A stretch of 61,333 nt of DNA from CAYPCH01 sp964409165 (GCA_964409165.1 CAYPCH010000004.1:1-61333); one strand, 5' to 3'. Numbered from the stretch's first letter, positions 34,050 to 43,601 are shown. Made by a program: numbers and translations. The notes: generated from the sequence alone by a model not told the origin.

Positions 34050-34116
34050 AAAAAGCTTCGGGACATCGAGTCCAAAGCTTTTTGCAGGATTTCCTTTCAG
34101 GAAATGACCCTAATAA
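34050..34116. repeat. Dispersed repeats E and A next to tRNA-Ala
   Basis: 34050-34084 is a family E hairpin (AAAAGCTTCGGGACATCGAG ... CCAAAGCTTTTTG). 34088-34116 is a family A unit identical to the copies at 1935 and 31999. Same E-then-A order and near-identical spacing as at 31960-32027. Confidence 0.75.
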
Positions 34117-34152
34117 CAAAATCCGCTAACCATTACGATTAACGGATTTTAT
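34113..34152 (-). terminator. Terminator of tRNA-Ala
   Basis: On the minus strand AAAATCCGTTAA pairs with TTAGCGGATTTT (one mismatch), followed by TGTTATT; it begins about five bases after the tRNA 3' end. Confidence 0.65.
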
Positions 34153-34156
34153 CCAG

Positions 34157-34229
34157 TGGAGCATAGGGGATTCGAACCCCTGACCCCCACACTGCCAGTG
34201 TGATGCGCTCCCAGCTACGCTAATGCCCC
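34157..34229 (-). tRNA. tRNA-Ala (anticodon GGC)
   Basis: 73-base cloverleaf on the minus strand. Acceptor stem GGGGCAT/ATGCTCC includes the G3-U70 pair that identifies alanine tRNAs; D arm GCGT...GCGC; anticodon stem TCACA/TGTGG with loop CTGGCAG (anticodon GGC); T arm AGGGG-TTCGAAT-CCCCT; discriminator A. The 3' CCA is not encoded (CTG follows). It stands alone, flanked by repeats on both sides. Confidence 0.95.
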
Positions 34230-34271
34230 ATATTATATCTGTATACTTAATTTTCTACTGTGCATCTTACT

Positions 34272-34480
34272 AATCACGAAAATGATTCTGCATTGAAAAA
34301 ACTAATTTTCGTGATATTGTGTTAAGGAATGAGTAAAATTTACTTCTGCCCTTTTCAATTCGCTATTTGGCTTCAAATAAGCGTTAAGTGAAAATTGTAG
34401 TAGAAATTATATTTTAAAACCTTCATAAGGAAATAACCCTAATCAAAATGCGATGCAAAACCTTTATCGCACTCAATATA
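34272..34480. repeat. Composite of palindromic repeat modules D, a GCTATTTG hairpin and C
   Basis: The gap 34230-34563 has no gene. 34272-34315 is a family D palindrome. Around 34363-34385 lies GCTATTTGGCTTCAAATAAGC, the hairpin also seen at 26985. Around 34426-34440 lies a degenerate family A end (AAGGAAATAACCCTAAT). 34448-34480 is family C (ATGCGATGCAAAACC then TTTATCGCACTCAATATA). It is downstream of the DUF503 gene and upstream of the tRNA. Confidence 0.7.
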
Positions 34481-34563
34481 TATTACAATATTTTTTAAAT
34501 TAAAACAATACTTATTATCAATAATTTTGCACTATATTCTTGCACCCAAAATTTATTTTTTCG

Positions 34564-34854
34564 CTAATCCACATGTATCGTTTCGGTACTGTAATCAAAT
34601 AATACAGCTCTGCCATCTTTCTCAATAAAATTTACAATATTGGCCATCATGCTATCGGCATGCGCAACCTCATTAGATACACAGGATATGCCGATAACTG
34701 CATTCTTCCATTTGTCGTTGAGGTCAACTTCAGCAACTGACGCATTAAACTTTGATTTCAATCTCTCAATAATGCTCCTTACTATATGCCTTTTTTCTTT
34801 AAGAGAAAAAGCCTCATCTATAGATAAAACTACTCTTAACACTCCAATGACCAT
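34564..34854 (-). CDS. DUF503 family protein (YlxP-like)
   Basis: About 96 residues, full family length. Typical opening MVIGVLRVVLSIDEAFSLKEKRHIVRSIIERLKSKFNASVAEV, followed by NDKWKNAVIGISCVSNEVAHAD. In Firmicutes members often sit in the nusA-infB-rbfA region and have been linked to ribosome assembly, but no function is established and that context is absent here. ATG at 34854 has GGAGG upstream; the longer frame to 34866 contains it. Confidence 0.88.
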   Translation of the reverse strand: MVIGVLRVVLSIDEAFSLKEKRHIVRSIIERLKSKFNASVAEVDLNDKWKNAVIGISCVSNEVAHADSMMANIVNFIEKDGRAVLFDYSTETIHVD

Positions 34855-35073
34855 TTCTTCCTCCACCTTTATAAAACTACATAGAACAGCGTTTTATATC
34901 GTTTTACAGCCAGCCTATATATTATATCATAAAAAAAACAGTTCTGTGGAAATTTAAGATAAAACTTGATATAATGAATAAGTAACAAGTAACTTAACTC
35001 CCTCGCATAACTTGCAATTAAGCTTTCTTTGCAAACATTAATAACATACTACAATATTCAAGGAGTATACTCA

Positions 35074-36225
35074 ATGTCAAAAATACTGGTTATTGATGAT
35101 GAAAAAACAATTTTGGAAAATATTAAATTTGTGCTAGAACTGGATAATAACGAAGTAATTACTGCCTCAAGTAGCGAGGAAGGTTTGGACTTTTTTACTA
35201 AAAACTTTAACGATATCGATGTGGTTATAACCGATATGAAAATGCCCCATATTTCGGGTATGGAAATTTTGCGCGAAATTAAAAAAATAATGCCTGAAAT
35301 GAGTGTAATTATCCTTACCGGGCATGGTGACCTTCAAAATGCCATTCTGGCTATGAAAGAAGGCGCCTTTGAGTATCTGAAAAAACCTGTTACTGCAGAT
35401 GAACTTTCCATTGCAATAAATAATGCCATTAATAAAAAGAATCTTCTTCTTGAAAATGCCAAAATACAAAGAGAACTCTTAGAGCACAAGAACTTTTTGC
35501 TTGGCCTACAGTATTCGGCTGAAAAAATACTGCAAAACATGCTACCTAAAAAACTTCCGGAAATCCCCGGATTCAATTTTATTGTCGAGTATAAAAGTTC
35601 CGACTCTGTAGGAGGAGATATGTACGGTGTCAGCGATATAGGTGATTATATATGCTTCTATGTTTTTGATGTATCAAGCCACGGTATTCTTGCCTCCGTT
35701 ATATCTACAATAATAAAAAGTTTTCTTCAGAATATTGAGTACAATTACAAACAAGGTATTAATAAAAGAAGATTTCCCGAGATAGTCTTAGACCTTAATC
35801 TTGAGCTTTTGCACAACACTGCCCAAAGTGTATTTGCATCTCTCCTTTTAGGTTTCATTGACAAAAACACAAGGAAATTGTATACAGTTTCTGCTGGACA
35901 TATCACACAATATGTTATAAAAAAAGATAGCGTCATATCCCTTGAATCTACAGGTCCAATACTTGGGGTATTTGAAGATGCAACATATAATTGCAGTGTA
36001 AACCAGTTAAGTGCGGGAGACAAAGTCTGGCTGTTTACAGACGGTATAATAGAATTCACTTCTGGCGATGAAATGTTCGGGGACGATAATTTTCTTGCAA
36101 TCATCAGAAAGCATAGAAATACTGCTTTAAAAGATACTGTCAATAGCATTATGAAGGCAGCTAGAGATTTCAGCAGTGAAGATTTTGCCGACGACATAAC
36201 CATCATGGGCATAGGAATTTTATAG
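35074..36225 (+). CDS. Response regulator with SpoIIE/RsbU-type PP2C phosphatase output
   Basis: About 383 residues. Receiver domain (~1-120): acidic pair in VIDDEKTILEN, phospho-acceptor D54 in VVITDMKMPHISG, Thr in ILTGHGD and Lys in YLKKPV. A helical linker (~125-165) leads to a PP2C-like domain with metal-site residues in SVGGDMYGVSD, FDVSSHGILASVIS, LFTDGIIEFTS and DFADDITIMGIGI. Such proteins dephosphorylate STAS anti-anti-sigma factors; none is encoded nearby. ATG at 35074 lies eight bases after AAGGAG. Followed 72 bases on by a histidine kinase, its likely partner. Confidence 0.9.
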   Translation: MSKILVIDDEKTILENIKFVLELDNNEVITASSSEEGLDFFTKNFNDIDVVITDMKMPHISGMEILREIKKIMPEMSVIILTGHGDLQNAILAMKEGAFEYLKKPVTADELSIAINNAINKKNLLLENAKIQRELLEHKNFLLGLQYSAEKILQNMLPKKLPEIPGFNFIVEYKSSDSVGGDMYGVSDIGDYICFYVFDVSSHGILASVISTIIKSFLQNIEYNYKQGINKRRFPEIVLDLNLELLHNTAQSVFASLLLGFIDKNTRKLYTVSAGHITQYVIKKDSVISLESTGPILGVFEDATYNCSVNQLSAGDKVWLFTDGIIEFTSGDEMFGDDNFLAIIRKHRNTALKDTVNSIMKAARDFSSEDFADDITIMGIGIL

Positions 36226-36297
36226 CACAAATTTATTATCAACATATATAGCGTTTTATTCAGTTTTAATCCATAATCAATGAACAAGGAGACCAAA

Positions 36298-38076
36298 ATG
36301 AATCACAGCGAATATATAAGCCCGGGGCAGGCTTCAGATTTACTCAACAGTATAGTAACAAGTTACACAGAATATGCCATTATTGTAACTGACGCAGATA
36401 ACAGAGTTATTCTCTGGAACAAGGGCGCTGAGCTGATTTACGGCTATAATTCCGGTGAAATGCTCGGAAATTTAATCCCTTTGACTCTGCACAAAAAGGG
36501 CTCTCTTGATAATGAATTTTTCCTAATGGTAGACAACACAATTAAATCCAACCTCAATGACTATAAGGTTAATGCTATTAGGAAAGACGGTTCAAACCTC
36601 CCTGTTTCATTGACTGTAACACCTAGAATAAACAAAGAGAATGAAACAATAGGACTTCTCATCATTGCTCATGATATTTCCAGCAATATTTATCAGGATC
36701 AGCTAAGAGATGTACTTCTGGAAATATCCCATATTATAAATACTTCTGATACCATACATGAAATGTGTACCTCTGTTTGCAACACAATAAGTACATTTTT
36801 GAAAATACCTGTGGTATATATATGCCTTTTCGACTATACAAGCAATTACTTTTATATAGACTCTCAGACCGGCCTTTGCAGTAAATACAGTTCCCACTCC
36901 TGCAGATATTTCTCAGATGAAAGTATGGTTCGTGATAATGTTAAAGGATGCTATGATACTTACTCACAGTATACTATAAATTCAAGCAAGCTTGAAAACC
37001 ATGTTATTTCTTCATGCATTGATAATGAGGATTTTAAAAAAGAGAATAACACAATAATTCATATCCCTCTTACTTCGGATGCCTCCCTTTTAGGTATACT
37101 TCATATTATCGTATCAACCCCGCGAAAAAAGTTTTTATTAACAGAAACTCAGATTTTAAGCCTTATTTCTAATGAAATAACAGCAGGTCTGCAAAGAAGG
37201 AAATTGGTCGAGGAAATAGAAGATTACGCAAACAACCTGGAAAAAATGGTCAAGGTAAGAACAGACCAACTCCGGGAGAAAGACGCTCAGCTCATTCAAT
37301 CGGGGAAGCTTGCAACACTAGGTGAAATGGCAACAGGAATAGCCCATGAAATAAACCAGCCTTTAGGAGGAATCAGTCTTATTACCCAGGGTTTGATTCT
37401 GGCAAAAGCCCGCAATAAATTAAGTGATGATCTTCTTTTTCAGAAATTGAATGCAATTGTTGAGCAAGTAGAAAGAATAAACAGAATTATAACTCATTTA
37501 AGAACTTTTGCCAGACAGTCGGATGATACTAAAAAAGAAGTTGACGTAAAACATCCTCTTTTTGATTCGTTTAAACTTATAGGCGAGCAGTTGGTCAATA
37601 GAAATATAAACCTGGCACTTGATATTGATGACAATTTACCTACTATTCTGGCTGACCACAACAGGCTCGAACAGGTTTTTCTCAACATAATCGGGAACGC
37701 TAGGGATGCAATAGGAGAGCTTGAAAGTATAGGTGTCAGACTCAAAGATAAAGACAGTGCAACAAAATGGTTAATCAATCTTAAAAAACAAATATCCATA
37801 AAAGTATATTCAAACTGCGAAAATGTAATAATTGAGATAGCCGATAATGGAATAGGAATACCTGAATCCATAGTAAATAAGGTTTTCGAACCATTTTTTA
37901 CAACAAAGGAGGTTGGAAAGGGTACCGGACTTGGGCTTTCCATAACCTACGGAATCGTCAAGGAATTTGAAGGAACTATCGAAGTTGTTTCGGAGGAAAT
38001 GGCAGGCAGTAAATTTATAATTAGATTTCCTATATTTAAATCTCCTATGTATAGTAATCCTGTCAAAGCTCGCTAA
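36298..38076 (+). CDS. PAS-GAF sensor histidine kinase
   Basis: About 592 residues, no membrane segments, so a cytoplasmic sensor. Order: PAS domain (~15-130: EYAIIVTDADNRVILWNKGA...RKDGSNLPVSLTVTPR), a GAF-like domain (~140-300), a coiled coil (EEIEDYANNLEKMVKVRTDQL), HisKA dimerisation domain with phospho-acceptor H350 in GEMATGIAHEINQPL, and HATPase with N box (FLNIIGNARDAI), G1 (IADNGIGIP), F box (FEPFFTTK) and G2 (GTGLGLSITYG). The H-E-I-N-Q-P-L box is typical of NtrB/ThcA-like HPK4 kinases. ATG at 36298 follows AAGGAG; the ATG at 36280 precedes it. The signal is unknown. Confidence 0.92.
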   Translation: MNHSEYISPGQASDLLNSIVTSYTEYAIIVTDADNRVILWNKGAELIYGYNSGEMLGNLIPLTLHKKGSLDNEFFLMVDNTIKSNLNDYKVNAIRKDGSNLPVSLTVTPRINKENETIGLLIIAHDISSNIYQDQLRDVLLEISHIINTSDTIHEMCTSVCNTISTFLKIPVVYICLFDYTSNYFYIDSQTGLCSKYSSHSCRYFSDESMVRDNVKGCYDTYSQYTINSSKLENHVISSCIDNEDFKKENNTIIHIPLTSDASLLGILHIIVSTPRKKFLLTETQILSLISNEITAGLQRRKLVEEIEDYANNLEKMVKVRTDQLREKDAQLIQSGKLATLGEMATGIAHEINQPLGGISLITQGLILAKARNKLSDDLLFQKLNAIVEQVERINRIITHLRTFARQSDDTKKEVDVKHPLFDSFKLIGEQLVNRNINLALDIDDNLPTILADHNRLEQVFLNIIGNARDAIGELESIGVRLKDKDSATKWLINLKKQISIKVYSNCENVIIEIADNGIGIPESIVNKVFEPFFTTKEVGKGTGLGLSITYGIVKEFEGTIEVVSEEMAGSKFIIRFPIFKSPMYSNPVKAR

Positions 38077-38161
38077 AACAAATTTTCTTGTTAATGCAAC
38101 TCTGAAATGGTATACTACTCTTATAAAAGCAAAATATAGATTGTAGAATATCTGTTGAACG

Positions 38162-38194
38162 CAACGTATACTGCTATGTCTATTTTACGTTGCG
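38162..38194 (+). terminator. Possible hairpin after the histidine kinase gene
   Basis: GCAACGTA at about 38161 pairs with TACGTTGC near 38187. No T run follows, so termination is uncertain. Confidence 0.3.
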
Positions 38195-38261
38195 GTATTT
38201 ATATGGATTATTATGTGAATCTTAAATTGTTATTTAAACTGTTGTATGAGAGGTGTATAGA

Positions 38262-40022
38262 TTGCCTTTTGATGGTGTTGTAGTAAAAAACGTTGTAAAT
38301 GAGTTATCAGATATCCTTATATCCGGGAGAATCGAAAAAATATACCAGCCGGAATCTGATGAGATTTATATGACTGTAAGAGCAAAGGGACAAAATTTTA
38401 AGCTTATACTTTCTGCTAATGCGAGTTATCCCAGAATTCATCTTACAAATAATTCAAAAGAGAATCCTGCAACTCCTCCTGTTTTCTGCATGCTTCTGAG
38501 AAAGCACCTGTCAGGAGGAAAAATAATGGGATTTGAGTTTCATGACTTTGAGAGGATAGTCACTGTAAATATTGAAAACATCAGCGAGCTTGGGGATTAT
38601 ACCTTAAGAAAACTTGTAATAGAAACAATGGGCAAACATAGCAATATTATTCTTCTGAACAATGAAGATAAAATTATTGACTCAATTAAGCATATCGACA
38701 GCGATATTAGCAGTGTCAGGGAAGTTATGCCCGCCAGACCTTATATATTGCCGCCCCAGCAGGATAAAACCAGCCCTGCCGTACTTGATATTGACAACCT
38801 GTATGAAAAAGCAATAGAGCAGGACAGTATACGCATATCAAAGTACCTCTTGAGTCGTATCAAAGGTTTCAGTCCCCTATTGTGCGATGAAGTTTGCTAT
38901 CGTGCTGGAATAGACGCAAAGGCCTATGTTTCTGATCTTTCTAATGAGGCTCTTGAAAAACTGAAACAAGCAACAAAAAGTATTATAAACAAAATTCTAT
39001 CTTCTGATTTCACACCCAATATTATCTGGAACAATCATAAACATGAAAAGCCGATAGACTTTCATTCCCTGCCCATGACGCAGTACGGGAATATTGAGTC
39101 TATACCATCTATAAGTTCAGTGCTTGATGCATTTTATGCCGCTAGAGACAACGCCGACAGGCTTATACAGAAAAGATCCGATATTACAAAAGTGCTTAAT
39201 AACGGTATTGACCGTTGCAATAAAAAAACATCAATTCACAGGGATAAACTAAGGGAAGTTGCCGACAGGGAAAAATACAAGCTGTTTGGTGAGCTTATTA
39301 CCGCAAATATACATTGTATACCCAAAAACGCAAAAATGGTATCTCTTCTGAATTATTACAGCGAAAACAACGAGTATATGGAAATAACTATGGATGATAC
39401 CATGCTTCCACAGGAAAATGCACAGGCATACTTTAAAAAATATGCAAAAGCAAAAAGTGCATACAGCTATACTTGTGAGCAATTGGAAAACTCCATTAAG
39501 GAGCTTGAGTATTTGGAAAGTGTCCTGCATAACCTTGAAACGGTTGCATCTATTAATGAAATTGAGGAAATAAGAGAAGAGCTTATTGGGCAGGGATACA
39601 TATTGTCAAGGAAAAAACGTGCTGTAAAAAAAGGTAATAAAGCATCTTCTCCACACCTTTACAAGTCATCTGACGGCTATGACATCTATGTAGGAAAAAA
39701 TAATATTCAAAATGACTACCTCACCCTTAAGATGTCTTCATCAAACGATATGTGGCTTCATACAAAAAACATTCCAGGCTCCCATGTAATCATTAAAAAA
39801 AATAAGGGTGATTTCCCTGATAGTACACTTCTAGAAGCAGCTATGCTGGCTGCATATCACAGCAAGGGCAAATCTTCCTCCCATATTGAGGTTGATTATA
39901 CCCAGATTAAAAATGTTAAGAAACCAAATGGAGCAAAACCAGGAATGGTTATATATGTTAATTATAAAACTATTATTGTTACCCCAGAGGAGCATATAAT
40001 AGAAGAGTTGAAAATAAAGTAA
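38262..40022 (+). CDS. rqcH: RqcH (NFACT family) ribosome quality control protein
   Basis: Binds peptidyl-tRNA on split 50S subunits and adds C-terminal alanine tails that mark stalled peptides for degradation. About 586 residues: NFACT-N domain (MPFDGVVVKNVVNEL...), HhH region (KGFSPLLCDEVCYRAG), long coiled coil (~residues 280-430) and NFACT-R domain (DIYVGKNNIQNDYLTLKMSS, DMWLHTKNIPGSHVII). With TTG at 38262 as start (eight bases after GAGAGG) the conserved acid-Arg pair falls at residues 97-98 and reads E97-R98 where the well-studied B. subtilis protein has Asp-Arg. Coupled closely with the aminotransferase gene that follows. Confidence 0.92.
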   Translation: MPFDGVVVKNVVNELSDILISGRIEKIYQPESDEIYMTVRAKGQNFKLILSANASYPRIHLTNNSKENPATPPVFCMLLRKHLSGGKIMGFEFHDFERIVTVNIENISELGDYTLRKLVIETMGKHSNIILLNNEDKIIDSIKHIDSDISSVREVMPARPYILPPQQDKTSPAVLDIDNLYEKAIEQDSIRISKYLLSRIKGFSPLLCDEVCYRAGIDAKAYVSDLSNEALEKLKQATKSIINKILSSDFTPNIIWNNHKHEKPIDFHSLPMTQYGNIESIPSISSVLDAFYAARDNADRLIQKRSDITKVLNNGIDRCNKKTSIHRDKLREVADREKYKLFGELITANIHCIPKNAKMVSLLNYYSENNEYMEITMDDTMLPQENAQAYFKKYAKAKSAYSYTCEQLENSIKELEYLESVLHNLETVASINEIEEIREELIGQGYILSRKKRAVKKGNKASSPHLYKSSDGYDIYVGKNNIQNDYLTLKMSSSNDMWLHTKNIPGSHVIIKKNKGDFPDSTLLEAAMLAAYHSKGKSSSHIEVDYTQIKNVKKPNGAKPGMVIYVNYKTIIVTPEEHIIEELKIK

Positions 40023-40037
40023 AGGAGAGTTTTATTG

Positions 40038-41225
40038 ATGTTATCGGAAAAAATAGTTCGAAATCTTAAAAATGCTTCCTGGATAAGGGCAATGTTCGAA
40101 GAAGGAGAAAAACTAAGAAAGATTCACGGAAGTGATAGTGTCTACGATTTTACACTGGGCAATCCTGATCCCGAACCTCCGGAATCTGTAAAAAATACAT
40201 TGAAAAATATTATTCTTGAGGATAAACCAGGCATCCACCGCTATATGAGTAATGCAGGATACGAAGATGTAAGAAAAAAAGTTGCTGATCATGTAAACAG
40301 AGAAACAGGTCTCAATTTATCCCCCCGACACGTGTTAATGACATGCGGCGCTGCTGGAGGACTTAATGTAGTACTAAAAACAATTTTAAACCCTAGTGAT
40401 GAGGTAATTATTCTTGCTCCATACTTCTCAGAGTATTTATTCTACGTTGACAATCATGGAGGAATACCTGTTATAGTACCTTCTGTTAAAGATACCTTTG
40501 AACCTGATATCGAAGAGTTAGGTAAACGAATTAGCGAAAAAACCAAAGCAATTATCATAAATTCGCCAAACAATCCTTCGGGACGTGTTTACAACGAAGA
40601 TCTTCTCAAGAAAATCGCCGGAATACTTATGTCCAAAGAAAAGGAATACAACACTACAATTTGTGTAATATCCGACGAACCTTACACAAAGATAGTTTAT
40701 GACGGTGTTAAGATCCCGTCAATATTAAAATTGTTCAAAAACTCTTTTGTAGTAAACTCTTTCAGCAAATCCCTTTCCCTTCCGGGAGAAAGAATAGGTT
40801 ATATTGCCGTTAATCCAAATATGGAAAAAATGGAACTTCTGTTGGACTCGCTTGTTTTCTGCAACAGAACTCTAGGCTATGTAAATGCGCCAGCATTGTT
40901 TCAAAGGGCAATAGCTGGAGCACTTGATGAGGTTGTTGATGTTGAATTGTACAAGGTTAGACGCGACCTTCTTTATAACAACCTTACAAGGCTGGGTTTT
41001 TCATGTTTTAAGCCTGAAGGTGCTTTTTATCTTTTCCCGAAATCACCCATTGAGGATGATGTGGAATTCATCCAACATGCTCTTAAATATAACATTTTGC
41101 TGGTACCTGGAAAAGGATTCGGGTGCCCTGGATATTTTAGGATGGTTTATTGCGTAAGCATGGATACAATAAAAAATTCCTACCCCGCTTTTGAAGCTTT
41201 AGCCAAGGACTTTAAGCTGATTTAA
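40038..41225 (+). CDS. PLP-dependent class I/II aminotransferase
   Basis: About 395 residues of the fold-type I aspartate-aminotransferase superfamily. The PLP Lys is in NSFSKSLSLPGERIGY. Supporting motifs are FTLGNPDPEPPESV, HRYMSNAGYEDVRKKVA, TCGAAGGLNVVLK, the NSPNNPSGRVY loop, ISDEPYTKIVYDG, and a C-terminal FRMVYCVS in which the substrate-carboxylate Arg is expected. The exact amino acid is not predictable. AAAGGAG lies ten bases before ATG 40038 (TTG at 40035 is an alternative). Only 15 bases follow rqcH, so the two are co-transcribed. Confidence 0.9.
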   Translation: MLSEKIVRNLKNASWIRAMFEEGEKLRKIHGSDSVYDFTLGNPDPEPPESVKNTLKNIILEDKPGIHRYMSNAGYEDVRKKVADHVNRETGLNLSPRHVLMTCGAAGGLNVVLKTILNPSDEVIILAPYFSEYLFYVDNHGGIPVIVPSVKDTFEPDIEELGKRISEKTKAIIINSPNNPSGRVYNEDLLKKIAGILMSKEKEYNTTICVISDEPYTKIVYDGVKIPSILKLFKNSFVVNSFSKSLSLPGERIGYIAVNPNMEKMELLLDSLVFCNRTLGYVNAPALFQRAIAGALDEVVDVELYKVRRDLLYNNLTRLGFSCFKPEGAFYLFPKSPIEDDVEFIQHALKYNILLVPGKGFGCPGYFRMVYCVSMDTIKNSYPAFEALAKDFKLI

Positions 41226-41363
41226 TAGTTACCGAACCATTAAATGGAAGATTGTTTTTGATATAGAAACCCCTGAAATTCAGTCGTTTCTTCGAATTAC
41301 TATAGTATATGCCAATAAATTTTTATAAATAGTATTTTATATTTTTATGGAGGGGAGAATTAA

Positions 41364-43577
41364 ATGAAAAAGATTATTAGTGCGATTACTATTACAGTAA
41401 TACTTGCGGTTCTTTTAGTACCTCAGATGATTGTATCTGCTGCGGACTACAACTATGGCGAGGCACTCCAGAAATCAATACTTTTCTATGAGTTTCAAAT
41501 GGCTGGAAAACTTCCTCCGGACATGCGTACCAACTGGCGCGGAGACTCTTGCCTAAATGATGGAAGTGATGTGGGGCTTGACCTTACAGGCGGTTGGTTT
41601 GATGCAGGTGATCACGTAAAGTTCAACCTGCCTATGGCTTATACAGTATCAATGCTGGCATGGTCCGTTTATGAGTACAAGGATGAGCTTGAAAAAAGTG
41701 GACAGCTACCTTACGTAATGGCACAGATAAAATGGGCATCAGATTACCTGATAAAATGTCATCCTGAGAAATATGTATATTACTATCAGGTTGGAGACGG
41801 TAATGGTGACCACAGGTGGTGGGTACCTGCAGAAGTAATTGATGTTCAGGCGGCAAGACCTTCAGCTAAAGTAACCAAACAAAATCCGGGCTCTACCGTC
41901 ACAGCTGAAACAGCAGCAGCTCTTGCTGCAACAGCTGCTGTATTTAAGGATAGCAATCCCTCTTATGCATCTACATGTCTTCAGCATGCAAAAGATCTTT
42001 TTGATTTTGCTGAAACAACTCAAAGTGATAAAGGCTATACTGAAGCACTAAACTTTTATACTTCGAACAGCGGCTGGTGGGATGAACTTTCTTGGGCAGG
42101 TGCATGGATTTATCTGGCTTCTAACGATAAAGAATACCTTGACAAGTCGGAACAATATGTGAGTAAATGGGGCTTGGAAGACCGGACTGATTATATTGCA
42201 TACAAGTGGGGACAATGCTGGGATGATGTTCATTATGGAGCCCAACTACTGCTTGCAAAAATCACAAACAAGGATTTATATAAGGTAAGTATGGAAAGGC
42301 ATTTCGATTACTGGTCTGTCGGGTACGAAGGTCAGAAAATTACTTACACACCGAAGGGACTTGCGCATCTGACAAGTTGGGGTGTTTTAAGGCACTCCAC
42401 TACTACTGCATTTTTGGCATGCGTATATGCTGACTGGTCTGGTTGCTCTCCTTCTAAAGTAGATACTTACACGAAGTTTGCAAAGCAGCAAGCCGACTAT
42501 GCACTAGGAAGTTCAGGAAGAAGCTACGTTGTTGGATTTGGAACAAATCCTCCGAAGCATCCTCATCATAGAACAGCTCACAGCTCATGGAGGGACACAC
42601 AAGAAGAGCCTAAAAACCACAGGCACACCCTTTACGGTGCTCTTGTAGGCGGTCCTAGCAGTAACGATAGTTATACCGACTCCATAGGGGATTATGTATC
42701 AAATGAAGTTGCATGTGATTACAATGCGGGATTTGTAGGTCTTCTTGCTAAAATGTACGGTGAATACGGTGGTAATCCCATACCGGGATTTAAAGCTGTT
42801 GAAGAAATATCAAATACAGAAATATATGTAATAGCTGAAGTTGCTGACGCCAGCTACGGACAGTTCAGATCTTATCTTCACAATAAATCTGGATGGCCCG
42901 CAAGAGTATGCGATAAACTATCTTTCAGGTATTTCCTTGACCTCAGTGAATATGTAGCTGCTGGGAACGATCCTGCTCAGATTGAGACGGACATAATCTA
43001 TTCATCAGCATCATCCATCAAGATTTCCAGTCCTAAAGTCTATGATACATCCAAAAACATTTACTATGTAGAAATAGATCTGACAGGTACCAAGGTTTTC
43101 CCTGGCAGTGACATGGATCATAAGAAAGAGATACAGTTCAGGATTGCTCCTCCTTCTGGTGCCGAATGGGATAGCTCCAACGACTTCTCATTCCTTGGAA
43201 TTAAAAACAGCGATGGCGAAGAAGTATACGAACTACCAATATATGATAATGGTGCACTTATATTCGGTAAAGAACCTGACGGAAGTACACCATCTAATAC
43301 TCCAATACCTATAACTACAATTCCACCTAAAACTACAGATCCGGTTAAATCTACACCAAAGCCTACAGTTTTAAAGGGGGATGTTAACAATGATGGAAAC
43401 GTTAACTCTACAGACTATGCTCTTATTAAAAAATATCTTTTGGGGACTATAGCTGATTTCCCTGATGAAAGTGGCAAATTGGCCGCCGATGTTGACAGCA
43501 ACGCAAGTATAAACTCAACAGACTACGCACTTATGAAGCGATTTATACTTGGGCTTATAGGAGAATTTCCTTCATAA
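41364..43577 (+). CDS. Cellulosomal endoglucanase, GH9-CBM3c-dockerin I (CelF-like)
   Basis: Secreted cellulase that attaches to a scaffoldin. 737 residues: signal peptide 1-27 (VSAA/DYNYG), GH9 (alpha/alpha)6 barrel ~28-475 with catalytic D80 and D83 in WFDAGDHVKF and proton donor E448 in YVSNEVACDYNAGF, a CBM3c module ~486-635 of the kind that makes GH9 enzymes processive, a Thr/Pro linker 640-668, and a type I dockerin 671-735 with two Ca-binding repeats (GDVNNDGNVNSTDYALIKK and ADVDSNASINSTDYALMKR). Close in length and layout to C. thermocellum CelF. Ribosome site GGAGGGGAG. No scaffoldin or other cellulosome gene is in the window; dispersed dockerin genes are usual. Confidence 0.95.
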   Translation: MKKIISAITITVILAVLLVPQMIVSAADYNYGEALQKSILFYEFQMAGKLPPDMRTNWRGDSCLNDGSDVGLDLTGGWFDAGDHVKFNLPMAYTVSMLAWSVYEYKDELEKSGQLPYVMAQIKWASDYLIKCHPEKYVYYYQVGDGNGDHRWWVPAEVIDVQAARPSAKVTKQNPGSTVTAETAAALAATAAVFKDSNPSYASTCLQHAKDLFDFAETTQSDKGYTEALNFYTSNSGWWDELSWAGAWIYLASNDKEYLDKSEQYVSKWGLEDRTDYIAYKWGQCWDDVHYGAQLLLAKITNKDLYKVSMERHFDYWSVGYEGQKITYTPKGLAHLTSWGVLRHSTTTAFLACVYADWSGCSPSKVDTYTKFAKQQADYALGSSGRSYVVGFGTNPPKHPHHRTAHSSWRDTQEEPKNHRHTLYGALVGGPSSNDSYTDSIGDYVSNEVACDYNAGFVGLLAKMYGEYGGNPIPGFKAVEEISNTEIYVIAEVADASYGQFRSYLHNKSGWPARVCDKLSFRYFLDLSEYVAAGNDPAQIETDIIYSSASSIKISSPKVYDTSKNIYYVEIDLTGTKVFPGSDMDHKKEIQFRIAPPSGAEWDSSNDFSFLGIKNSDGEEVYELPIYDNGALIFGKEPDGSTPSNTPIPITTIPPKTTDPVKSTPKPTVLKGDVNNDGNVNSTDYALIKKYLLGTIADFPDESGKLAADVDSNASINSTDYALMKRFILGLIGEFPS

Positions 43578-43601
43578 AAAACGAAATATATGACCTAAGA
43601 G

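Noticed and set aside
1935..34116. Family A/B repeats considered as a CRISPR array or isolated CRISPR repeats
   Set aside because: Copies are single and scattered over tens of kilobases with no regular spacers, and no cas genes are present.
41228..41363. Possible riboswitch or operator upstream of the GH9 cellulase
   Set aside because: No recognised aptamer motif or clear palindrome was found in the 136-base leader.
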